DNA of 5,248 bases from positions 1-5,248 of the forward strand of contig CALXQF010000090.1 in assembly GCA_944390505.1 (NCBI GenBank), in the 5' to 3' direction. The notes below the pieces were generated by a model. The model saw only the letters and a program-made list of their open reading frames with translations. It searched no databases and was not told the DNA's origin. This document shows, piece after piece, positions 1 to 5,248 of the stretch. Both the position numbers and the translations under genes were made by a program. This DNA is from an uncultured Clostridia bacterium (GTDB lineage: Bacteria > Bacillota > Clostridia > TANB77 > CAG-508). How positions within the stretch are numbered: position 1 is the first letter of the stretch; each line of letters starts with the position of its first letter.

Positions 1-2
1 AA

Positions 3-485
3 ATATTAGCAGGTATTTGTTATGGTGGATTATGGGGAACAGTATTTATTATGGTATCTGCAATGATTATTACAGCATTTATCTATTTGCTGGTTCATAA
101 ATTTGGAAGAAAATTTATTTATGAGTTTGTAAACCCTAAAAAGATTGAAAAAATCGAAAAAAGTAAAGTTTTTCAGAATCCAACAACGATTTCATTTATT
201 ATCTTTATTTTGTTTTTCATACCTGGAACACCAAAAGATTTACTAACTTATATAGCAGCGTTATTACCAATAAAGCCACTTAATTTTATTATCATATCTA
301 GCATTGCCAGATTACCATCTGTTATTTCTTCTACATTAGCAGGGCAAAATTTATTAGAGGGTAATTGGCAATTTAGCTTAATGATTTATGGAATTACTTT
401 TCTTATTGTAGCAATTGTAGTGCTTATTATGAGAAAATTTGATAAAAATAAGATAACAGATGAGGCAATGAAGGTAATTAAATAA
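3..485 (+). CDS. TVP38/TMEM64 family (VTT domain) membrane protein, C-terminal part
   Basis: Integral membrane protein of the VTT/SNARE-associated (TVP38/TMEM64, DedA-related) superfamily, whose members are linked to lipid scrambling or transport. The frame is open from base 3, well before the first ATG at 51, and the residues coded there (GGLWGT followed by a hydrophobic stretch and FGRK) belong to the conserved N-terminal half of the domain. The gene therefore starts left of the window and the ATG at 51 is internal; about 160 residues are visible. Key signature: FFIPGTPKDLLTY (PGTPKD at 222-239), then a hydrophobic stretch and SSIARLPS, typical of clostridial TVP38 proteins. A charged linker rich in Lys/Glu (about 138-173) separates the first helix from this re-entrant region, and a final membrane helix (about 373-447) is followed by a basic tail. 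The stop TAA lies only 6 bp before the next promoter's -35 box. The family is a confident call; the lipid substrate is not known. Confidence 0.83.
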   Translation: MLAGICYGGLWGTVFIMVSAMIITAFIYLLVHKFGRKFIYEFVNPKKIEKIEKSKVFQNPTTISFIIFILFFIPGTPKDLLTYIAALLPIKPLNFIIISSIARLPSVISSTLAGQNLLEGNWQFSLMIYGITFLIVAIVVLIMRKFDKNKITDEAMKVIK

Positions 486-491
486 AACAAG

Positions 492-520
492 TTGACATTT
501 CTGGAAAAAAATAGTAAGAT
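492..520 (+). promoter_or_regulatory. Sigma-A-type promoter for the T-box leader and glyS
   Basis: A perfect -35 box TTGACA (492-497) is followed after exactly 17 bp by TAAGAT (515-520), a 4/6 match to TATAAT. Transcription would start near 527, about 10 nt before the base of T-box Stem I (537), which fits how these leaders usually begin. The TATCAT at 522-527 is a closer -10 match but would need a 24-bp spacer, so TAAGAT is preferred. The box sits just after the upstream gene's stop codon. Confidence 0.72.
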
Positions 521-526
521 ATATCA

Positions 527-741
527 TATTAATAAAATGCGATGAAAAAGAAGAAGTATAGATATTTTAAGTAAAGAGAGTTGGAAAAGGTGAAAGCCAA
601 CCTTAAAAACTATATGGTGGAGCTTTGGAGCATGTAAAAGTTTAAGTGGATTAATTAATATAATTAATCAAATAGGGTGGAACCGCGGAACATGACACTT
701 TCGTCCCTAGCTTATAGTAGCTAGAGAAGAAAGTGTTTTTT
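527..741 (+). promoter_or_regulatory. T-box riboswitch, tRNA-Gly sensing, controlling glyS
   Basis: Cis-acting leader that binds tRNA-Gly; uncharged tRNA stabilises an antiterminator and lets glyS be transcribed. Stem I base: ATGC 537-540 pairs with GCAT 630-633, with a kink-turn-like GATGA (541-545) opposite GGA (627-629). AAAG 547-550 pairs with CTTT 623-626. The specifier loop has AGTA on its 5' side (555-558) and GGTGGAG on its 3' side (616-622). Above it TTTTAAG 565-571 pairs with CTTAAAA 602-608, then AGAGA-type bulge residues, and GTTGG 580-584 pairs with CCAAC 597-601 around a GGTGAAA apical loop. The linker to Stem III is only about 15 nt, so Stem II and IIA/B are absent, as in known glyQS leaders. 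Stem III is a perfect 9-bp hairpin (649-657/661-669). The T-box core AGGGTGGAACCGCGG is at 674-688. AGGG pairs with CCCT 705-708 and GCG 685-687 with CGT 702-704, leaving the 7-nt bulge TGGAACC; its TGGA matches a U73-CCA tRNA end, as expected for tRNA-Gly. The specifier is most likely GGA 619-621, with GGT 616-618 just before it. Confidence 0.95.
695..741 (+). terminator. T-box attenuator (intrinsic terminator)
   Basis: Arms 695-711 and 720-736 form a 17-bp stem with two mismatches (G703 with A728, C706 with A725) and an 8-nt loop (712-719), followed by six T's (736-741). The 5' arm contains CGTCCCT (702-708), the strand that otherwise pairs with the T-box core to make the antiterminator, so the two folds exclude each other. 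With no other terminator after the upstream VTT gene, this hairpin would also stop read-through from it when glycine is plentiful. Confidence 0.92.
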
Positions 742-806
742 GAAATATAAAATAAAAAAACAACATATTATAAAAAACAAAAGCATTTTTGTTGCTAGCT
801 AGAGAA
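718..806 (+). repeat. 11-bp direct repeat of the terminator 3' arm
   Basis: TAGCTAGAGAA occurs at 718-728, running from the loop into the 3' arm of the attenuator, and again exactly at 796-806, shortly before the glyS ribosome binding site. The DNA between them (729-795) includes the T tract and an A+T-rich leader holding a weak 7-bp hairpin (776-782 with 787-793, loop GCAT). The second copy could pair only poorly with the terminator 5' arm. It may be a leftover of a small duplication or chance; no function is shown. Confidence 0.5.
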
Positions 807-828
807 TTATTATAAAGGAGGAATTTTT

Positions 829-2214
829 ATGTCAGATTTAACAATGGAAAAATTAGTGAATTTATGTAAAACGAGAGGATATATTTATCCAGGCTCTGAA
901 ATTTATGGAGGACTTGCTAACTCATGGGATTACGGCCCATTAGGAGTAGAATTTAAGAATAATATAAAAAAGGCATGGATGAAAAAATTTGTACAAGAAA
1001 GTAAATATAATGTAGGATTAGATGCCGCTATTTTAATGAATCCTAAAACTTGGGTAGCTTCAGGACATGTTGGAAGTTTTAGTGATCCTTTAATTGACTG
1101 TAAAAGCTGTAAAACAAGGCATAGGGCAGACAAATTAATTGAAGAATGGGCACACGAAAATGGTAAAGATATGATAGCTGATGGCATGAGTGATGAAGAA
1201 ATGGTGAAATTTATTAAAGATAATCATATTGTTTGTCCGAACTGTGGAAAAGAAGATTTTACATCAATTAGAAAATTCAATTTAATGTTTAAAACTTTCC
1301 AAGGTGTAACAGAAGATAGCACATCAGAATTATATTTAAGACCAGAAACAGCCCAAGGTATTTTTGTAAACTTTAAAAATGTATTACGTACAACAAGAAG
1401 AAAGTTGCCAATGGGTATTGCACAAATTGGTAAATCTTTTAGAAATGAAATCACACCAGGAAACTTTACTTTTAGAACTCGTGAATTTGAACAAATGGAA
1501 TTAGAATTTTTCTGCAAACCAGGAACAGATTTGGAATGGTTTGAATATTGGAGAGGTTTTTGCAGAGATTGGCTTTTAAACTTAGGTATGAAACAAGAGA
1601 ATTTAAGATTAAGAGATCACAGCAAAGAAGAATTAAGTTTTTATAGTACAGGTACTACTGATATTGAATTTTTATTCCCATTTGGTTGGGGAGAATTATG
1701 GGGAATTGCAGACAGAACAGATTATGATTTAAAACAACATATGCAATATTCTAATGAGGATTTTAACTACCTAGACCAAGAAACAGGAGAAAAGTTTGTA
1801 CCATATTGTATTGAGCCATCTCTTGGATGTGACCGTGTTGCTTTAGCATTCTTATGTAATAGCTATGAGGAAGAAACCATTGCAGAAGGTGATAAAAGAG
1901 TTGTGCTTCACTTGCACCCAGCTTTAGCACCATATAAAGTAGCTGTTCTTCCATTGTCAAAGAAATTAAGTGAAAAAGCAGAAGAAGTATATACCAATTT
2001 ATCAAAAAAATTCATGTGTGATTATGATGAAGCAGGAAGTATAGGAAAACGTTATAGAAGAGAAGATGAGATAGGTACACCATATTGCGTAACAATTGAT
2101 TTTGATACATTAGAAGATAATTGTGTAACAATTCGTGATAGAGACACAATGGAACAAGTAAGAGTGAAAATAGAAGAATTAGAAAACTGGATTAGCGAAA
2201 AAGTGGAGTTCTAA
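829..2214 (+). CDS. glyS: Glycyl-tRNA synthetase, single-chain (alpha2) type
   Basis: Cytoplasmic class II aminoacyl-tRNA synthetase that joins glycine to tRNA-Gly using ATP. The 461 residues match the usual length of the homodimeric form, distinct from the two-subunit GlyQ/GlyS enzyme. The order is complete: an N-terminal catalytic segment with SGHVGSFSDPL (about 78-88); a metal-binding-like insertion with cysteine pairs C91/C94 and C136/C139; RPETAQG (171-177); motif 2 around FRNEI (204-208) and FRTREFEQME (215-224); motif 3 IEPSLGCDR (328-336) with the catalytic Arg336; and a C-terminal anticodon-binding domain from about 365 containing REDEIGTPYCVTIDFDT (411-427). Position 334 is Cys where other members usually have a small or aliphatic residue; this looks tolerable. 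The ATG at 829 follows AAAGGAGG (814-821) by 7 nt. Control is by the T-box upstream. No terminator is seen after the stop, so some read-through into the next gene is possible. Confidence 0.97.
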   Translation: MSDLTMEKLVNLCKTRGYIYPGSEIYGGLANSWDYGPLGVEFKNNIKKAWMKKFVQESKYNVGLDAAILMNPKTWVASGHVGSFSDPLIDCKSCKTRHRADKLIEEWAHENGKDMIADGMSDEEMVKFIKDNHIVCPNCGKEDFTSIRKFNLMFKTFQGVTEDSTSELYLRPETAQGIFVNFKNVLRTTRRKLPMGIAQIGKSFRNEITPGNFTFRTREFEQMELEFFCKPGTDLEWFEYWRGFCRDWLLNLGMKQENLRLRDHSKEELSFYSTGTTDIEFLFPFGWGELWGIADRTDYDLKQHMQYSNEDFNYLDQETGEKFVPYCIEPSLGCDRVALAFLCNSYEEETIAEGDKRVVLHLHPALAPYKVAVLPLSKKLSEKAEEVYTNLSKKFMCDYDEAGSIGKRYRREDEIGTPYCVTIDFDTLEDNCVTIRDRDTMEQVRVKIEELENWISEKVEF

Positions 2215-2229
2215 AAAATAGTGAATATG

Positions 2230-2259
2230 TTGCAAAATTCAAAACAATTAGTATATAAT
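2230..2259 (+). promoter_or_regulatory. Promoter candidate for the ATP-grasp gene
   Basis: TTGCAA (2230-2235, 4/6 to consensus) is followed after 18 bp by a perfect TATAAT (2254-2259) in the 81-bp gap after glyS. Transcription would start near 2266 and give a short leader of about 30 nt before the TTG start. This would let the ATP-grasp and flippase genes be expressed independently of the glycine T-box. In such A+T-rich DNA chance matches occur, so confidence is moderate. Confidence 0.5.
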
Positions 2260-2280
2260 AAACAAAGACTAACGAAAAAC

Positions 2281-2298
2281 AAAGGAGATTGAAAATTG
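2281..2298 (+). promoter_or_regulatory. Ribosome binding site deciding a TTG start
   Basis: AAAGGAG (2281-2287) lies 8 nt before TTG at 2296-2298. The first in-frame ATG is at 2335-2337 and has no comparable site ahead of it, only A-rich sequence. The TTG start is therefore preferred, adding 13 residues (a basic, hydrophobic N-terminus) compared with the ATG. Confidence 0.8.
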
Positions 2299-3357
2299 GG
2301 AAATATTATATATATACTAAAAAGATTGAAAAGTATGGATAAAAAAGCAATGATGGAAAAAATTAATTCTATTCATCAAAAAACAGGTATGTCAAAATTA
2401 AAAATATTTTTAGATATGCAAAAATGTGCAAGACGTTATGGCGCAGGTTATATGGATTATGACCTATTTGAAATGTACAACTTAACAGATGAACAAAGAG
2501 ACACTTATTTAACAAGAGGAAGAAATAATGCTTTAGTAACAAAATATTGTGATTTATCTGTACTTCACTATTTTAAAAATAAAGATGAATTTAACAGCAT
2601 TTTTCATGATTATTTAAAAAGAGATTGGATAAAAGTAAATGGAACACCAAAAGACCAAGTAATTGACTTTTTTAAAAAACATGATGAATTTATGGCGAAG
2701 CCAATTGATGGTGGGTGTGGAAAAGGAATTGAAAAAATCAAGACTAGTGATTATCCTGTGTTAGATGACCTATATGACTATTTAACAAAAGAAGGAAATA
2801 ATTTTGAATTAGAGGAAGTCATCCAACAACATCAAGATGTAGCAAAAATTTATCCGAATGCTATCAATACAGTGCGTATTGTAACAATTGTGACGACAAA
2901 AGATGGTGATTCTATTTTAAGCATACCAAAAGAACAAAGAAAAAATATAGAATTAGAGCCACATATTATTTGTGCTTATTTTAGAATTGGAAATGGTGGA
3001 AAATGTGTAGATAATTTTAATAGTGGTGGAATGACAGCACCTGTAGATGAAAAAACAGGGGTAGTGGCTCAAGTAGCAATTGATAAAGCAAAAAATGTTT
3101 ATGAAGTTCACCCACAAACAGGAGAAAAAATAAAAGGTTTCCAATTTCCTGATTGGGAAGAAGCATTAGAACTTTGCAAAAAAGCAAGTAAAGAAATACC
3201 AGAAATGGGGTATGTTGGTTGGGATGTAGCCTTTACTCCAGATGGTCCATTATTTGTAGAAGGAAATGAGTTTCCAGGACATGATATCTATCAATTACCA
3301 GTCCACACACCAGATAAAATAGGAATGATGCCCAAATTTGATTTTAAAAAGAAATAG
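2296..3357 (+). CDS. Sugar-transfer-associated ATP-grasp family protein
   Basis: A 353-residue ATP-grasp protein of the type found in polysaccharide and cell-surface loci. ATP-grasp enzymes activate a carboxylate as acyl-phosphate and join it to an amine or other nucleophile; the substrate here is unknown. Visible: a helical N-terminal part (about 15-125) with the Tyr/Arg-rich segment around YGAGYMDYDLFEMYNL; an ATP-binding Lys in FMAKPIDGGCGKG (132-144, K135, Gly-rich loop); an acidic adenine-contact stretch LEEVIQQH (172-179); NTVRIVT (191-197), a hallmark of this family; NFNSGGMTAPVD (240-251); and the metal-binding end GYVGWDVAFTPDGPLFVEGNEFPG (305-328, with D310, E322 and N324). No signal peptide or membrane helix, so cytoplasmic. 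The start is TTG. It is followed 107 bp later by the flippase gene with no terminator between, suggesting a shared transcript and an envelope-glycan role (inference). Family confidence is high, function low. Confidence 0.87.
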   Translation: MGNIIYILKRLKSMDKKAMMEKINSIHQKTGMSKLKIFLDMQKCARRYGAGYMDYDLFEMYNLTDEQRDTYLTRGRNNALVTKYCDLSVLHYFKNKDEFNSIFHDYLKRDWIKVNGTPKDQVIDFFKKHDEFMAKPIDGGCGKGIEKIKTSDYPVLDDLYDYLTKEGNNFELEEVIQQHQDVAKIYPNAINTVRIVTIVTTKDGDSILSIPKEQRKNIELEPHIICAYFRIGNGGKCVDNFNSGGMTAPVDEKTGVVAQVAIDKAKNVYEVHPQTGEKIKGFQFPDWEEALELCKKASKEIPEMGYVGWDVAFTPDGPLFVEGNEFPGHDIYQLPVHTPDKIGMMPKFDFKKK

Positions 3358-3451
3358 ACAAAAATAGAATTAAAAATTGGGGCAAGGTAAGAAATACATT
3401 AAAAAACAATAAGATAAAACATAGAAAGAAAACAAGAAAATGAGCATATAG

Positions 3452-3467
3452 AAAGGAGCATAAAGTG
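3452..3467 (+). promoter_or_regulatory. Ribosome binding site deciding a GTG start
   Basis: AAAGGAG (3452-3458) sits 6 nt before GTG at 3465-3467. The next in-frame ATG (3522, residue 20) lacks a ribosome binding site and would start right at the first membrane helix, removing the charged cytoplasmic N-terminus. The GTG start is preferred. Confidence 0.78.
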
Positions 3468-5159
3468 GAACAAGAAGCAACGAGCAAAGAGAATAAACAA
3501 ACTAAAAAAGGAACATCTTTTATGAAAAATGTTCTGATTCTCATGTTTGCTCAAATCATGGTAAAAGTATTAGGGTTAATTTATAAATTTGTAATTACCA
3601 ACTTTGAAGGCTTTGGAGATACTGGACTTGGCTATTACTCAGCAGGATATCAAATTTATTCTGTACTACTTGCATTATCTTCCATAGGAATTCCAAGCGT
3701 TATTTCAAAACTAGTATCTGAAAGAATGGCAATAGGAGATCAGAAAGGTGCCCAAAGAATCTTTAGAATTTGCATGACATTTTTTGTGGGATTAGGAACA
3801 GTTTTCTCAATAGGATTATTTTTGGGAGCAGAATATATAGCAACAGCGATTTTTAATGTGCCAGATACGAAGTATGTAATGCAAGTATTAGCACCAGCAA
3901 TTGCATTTGTTGCAGCATCTGCTACTTTTAGGGGATATTTTGCAGGTTTAAATGATATGAAACCTACAAGTTATTCACAAATTATAGAACAATTCTTAAA
4001 TTGTGTGTTATCTATTACTTTTGTATATGCTTTAATTGGAAAAGAACCATATATTATGGCAGCTGGTGGAAACTTATCAACTACTCTTGCCATTTTACTA
4101 ACTTTTGTTTATTTAATTGCTTATTATAAAAGAAAAAAATTAAAAATAGATAAAAATCAAGAATCACCAGAAGAGAATTTAACAATAGGCCAGTTATTAA
4201 AGAAAATTTTAGTAATTTCTATTCCAGTTACCATCAGTTCTGTAATATCAGTAGTAAACCCATTAATTGATACAAGTACAGTAAGTAATTGTATCCAAAC
4301 TGCATTTGCTAGTATGTATCCAATCAAAGAAGAATTAGAAGCATTTGCAATGAGCAGAACCGGTATTTTGTCAAAAGTAGACACATTGGTTAATTTGCCA
4401 ACAGCAATTAATGTGGCATTTTCTACAGCTTTAACACCTGCTATTGCGGCAGCACTTGCTAAAAAAGATAAAAAAACTGCATCTAAAAGAATGACTTTTT
4501 CTATATTTGCTTCTCTTCTTATTGTGTTACCTTGTACAGCAGGTTTCATGGCTTTAGCACAACCAATTTTAAATTTAATTTATCCATCTGCCAATGATGG
4601 GGCAGAGGTTTTGATGATTTTTTCAATCCCAATGATATTTATTGCATTAAATCAAACCATTAATGGAGGGTTATATGGTTTAAATAAAACTTACGTACCA
4701 GCAATTGCACTGGCAGTGGGAGCAGTCACCAAATTTGTTTTGAATATTATTTTAATTAGCAACCCTAATATTGAAATTATGGGTGCTGGTATTAGCTCTA
4801 TTGTATGTCAATTAATCGCATTTTTAATTACATTTACTGTATTAAGAAAGAATATTAAGTTACAGTTTAAAATAGGAAGAATGGTAATTGCACCAATTTT
4901 TGCAGCAACTTTAATGGGAATAGCAACTTATTTTATTAACCAAGGATTAAGTAGTATTATTTCACCTAATATTAGTACAATTGCTTCTATTATTTTAGGT
5001 GCAATCATTTACATTATTTTAATATTCTTATTCCGAATTTTGAAAAAAGAAGATATTATGATGATACCTTTTGGAACAAAGTTATATGCTCTTTTGGTGA
5101 AATTAAGAATTTACAAAGAAGAAACAATCCCAGAAGATTATAAAAAAGATATTGACTAA
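3465..5159 (+). CDS. MATE/MOP-superfamily flippase, SpoVB/YtgP (MurJ-like) type
   Basis: Polytopic inner-membrane protein of 564 residues, probably moving a lipid-linked saccharide (lipid II or a polysaccharide precursor) across the membrane. After a charged cytoplasmic N-terminus (1-19) there are about 14 hydrophobic segments, roughly at 20-44, 62-84, 98-125, 138-155, 175-192, 199-221, 245-268, 309-330, 342-365, 380-402, 410-430, 437-460, 470-490 and 503-525, the expected count for this group. The most diagnostic stretch is RGYFAGLNDMKPTSYSQIIEQ at 156-176, characteristic of SpoVB/YtgP-like proteins. LPTAINVAFSTALTPAIAAA (311-330) is the equivalent conserved stretch of the second half. A basic/acidic cytoplasmic loop (222-243) separates the two six-to-eight-helix halves. 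In Bacillus, SpoVB acts in spore cortex synthesis and YtgP is a MurJ-type lipid II flippase; the sequence alone does not decide between these or a capsule-type flippase. It follows the ATP-grasp gene, probably in one operon. Confidence 0.88.
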   Translation: MEQEATSKENKQTKKGTSFMKNVLILMFAQIMVKVLGLIYKFVITNFEGFGDTGLGYYSAGYQIYSVLLALSSIGIPSVISKLVSERMAIGDQKGAQRIFRICMTFFVGLGTVFSIGLFLGAEYIATAIFNVPDTKYVMQVLAPAIAFVAASATFRGYFAGLNDMKPTSYSQIIEQFLNCVLSITFVYALIGKEPYIMAAGGNLSTTLAILLTFVYLIAYYKRKKLKIDKNQESPEENLTIGQLLKKILVISIPVTISSVISVVNPLIDTSTVSNCIQTAFASMYPIKEELEAFAMSRTGILSKVDTLVNLPTAINVAFSTALTPAIAAALAKKDKKTASKRMTFSIFASLLIVLPCTAGFMALAQPILNLIYPSANDGAEVLMIFSIPMIFIALNQTINGGLYGLNKTYVPAIALAVGAVTKFVLNIILISNPNIEIMGAGISSIVCQLIAFLITFTVLRKNIKLQFKIGRMVIAPIFAATLMGIATYFINQGLSSIISPNISTIASIILGAIIYIILIFLFRILKKEDIMMIPFGTKLYALLVKLRIYKEETIPEDYKKDID

Positions 5160-5180
5160 AGATATTCGTATTGATAAAAT
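5152..5180 (+). promoter_or_regulatory. Promoter candidate overlapping the flippase stop codon
   Basis: TTGACT (5152-5157, 5/6 to consensus) lies in the last codons of the flippase gene and is followed after exactly 17 bp by TAAAAT (5175-5180, 5/6). A perfect TATAAT at 5180-5185 overlaps the end of this -10 but would sit 22 bp from the -35. Transcription would begin near 5187, giving a leader of about 20 nt before the ATG at 5209. Confidence 0.48.
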
Positions 5181-5208
5181 ATAATCAATTAACAAAGGGG
5201 GAAATAAA

Positions 5209-5248
5209 ATGGAAGAAAACCAAGAAAAAGAAACAAAAGAAACTAAAC
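5209..5248 (+). CDS. Start of an unidentified, highly charged protein (cut by window edge)
   Basis: An ATG at 5209 follows the strong site AAAGGGGG (5194-5201) by 7 nt and opens a frame of 13 codons that runs off the right edge. The visible residues, MEENQEKETKETK, are almost all Glu, Lys, Gln, Asn and Thr, a low-complexity, probably disordered cytoplasmic N-terminus. It has no signal peptide in what is visible. The ribosome binding site and promoter candidate make a real gene likely. Nothing identifies its product. Confidence 0.7.
   Translation, partial: MEENQEKETKETK

Noticed and set aside
542..574. A tiny open frame, ATG to TAA, coding MKKKKYRYFK inside T-box Stem I
   Set aside because: It has no ribosome binding site, and every base is accounted for by Stem I structure (kink-turn, specifier loop, helix). 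It is a by-product of the purine-rich 5' strand.
742..828. A second riboswitch or second T-box after the first attenuator
   Set aside because: There is no second T-box core or terminator here, only the 11-bp repeat, a weak A+T hairpin and the glyS ribosome binding site.
930..2005. Three reverse-strand open frames (80-97 codons) within glyS
   Set aside because: They overlap conserved synthetase motifs, show no recognisable protein family and have no promoter or ribosome binding site.
2215..2295. A terminator after glyS
   Set aside because: No G+C-containing inverted repeat followed by a T tract can be found; the gap holds only the promoter candidate and the ribosome binding site.
3358..3464. 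A possible promoter or terminator between the ATP-grasp and flippase genes
   Set aside because: TTGGGG at 3377-3382 has no acceptable -10 at 16-18 bp (TAAGAT at 3410 is 27 bp away), and no inverted repeat with a T tract is present. Co-transcription is simpler.
2953..3544. Reverse-strand open frames of 63 and 66 codons across the ATP-grasp end and the gap before the flippase
   Set aside because: Their Phe/Cys/Leu-rich translations are what the complement of Lys/Glu-rich, A-rich sequence gives; no start signals support them.
4157..4549. A 130-codon reverse-strand open frame within the flippase gene
   Set aside because: It is antisense to a well-supported membrane protein, has no convincing ribosome binding site, and reads as the complement of conserved flippase helices.

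Overview
This is a strongly A+T-rich window with all genes on the + strand and good AGGAG-type ribosome binding sites. Starts include TTG and GTG. It carries a T-box tRNA-sensing leader, a single-chain (alpha2) glycyl-tRNA synthetase and a SpoVB/YtgP-like flippase. Together these point to a low-GC Bacillota (Firmicute), probably of the Clostridia or a related gut lineage. Species cannot be told from the sequence.

Layout: (1) 3-485 is the C-terminal part of a TVP38/TMEM64 (VTT-domain) membrane protein, cut by the left edge. (2) 486-828 is a gene-free leader. It has a sigma-A-type promoter (492-520), a compact T-box riboswitch (about 527-741) whose attenuator ends at 741, and about 87 nt of A+T-rich leader before the next gene. 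(3) 829-2214 is glyS, the glycyl-tRNA synthetase. (4) 2296-3357 is an ATP-grasp protein of the sugar-transfer-associated type, with a TTG start and its own promoter candidate. (5) 3465-5159 is a 14-helix MATE/MOP-superfamily flippase of the SpoVB/YtgP (MurJ-like) type with a GTG start. (6) From 5209 an unidentified highly charged protein begins and runs off the right edge, behind a promoter candidate that overlaps the flippase stop codon.

How they work together: the T-box reads the charging state of tRNA-Gly and gates glyS, giving feedback control of glycyl-tRNA supply. Three independent features of the leader agree on glycine: glycine codons in the specifier loop, UGGA in the antiterminator bulge to match U73 of tRNA-Gly, and absence of Stem II/IIA-B as in known glycyl T-boxes. 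The attenuator would also stop read-through from the VTT gene, because no other terminator lies between them. The ATP-grasp and flippase genes follow one another with no visible terminator or internal promoter, so they are probably co-transcribed. They may act on the same envelope glycan or lipid-linked saccharide, but the substrate cannot be read from sequence. I see no mobile element, CRISPR array, tRNA or rRNA. The most notable details are two adjacent glycine codons in the specifier loop, a repeated piece of the terminator arm just downstream of it, and the ATP-grasp/flippase pairing.
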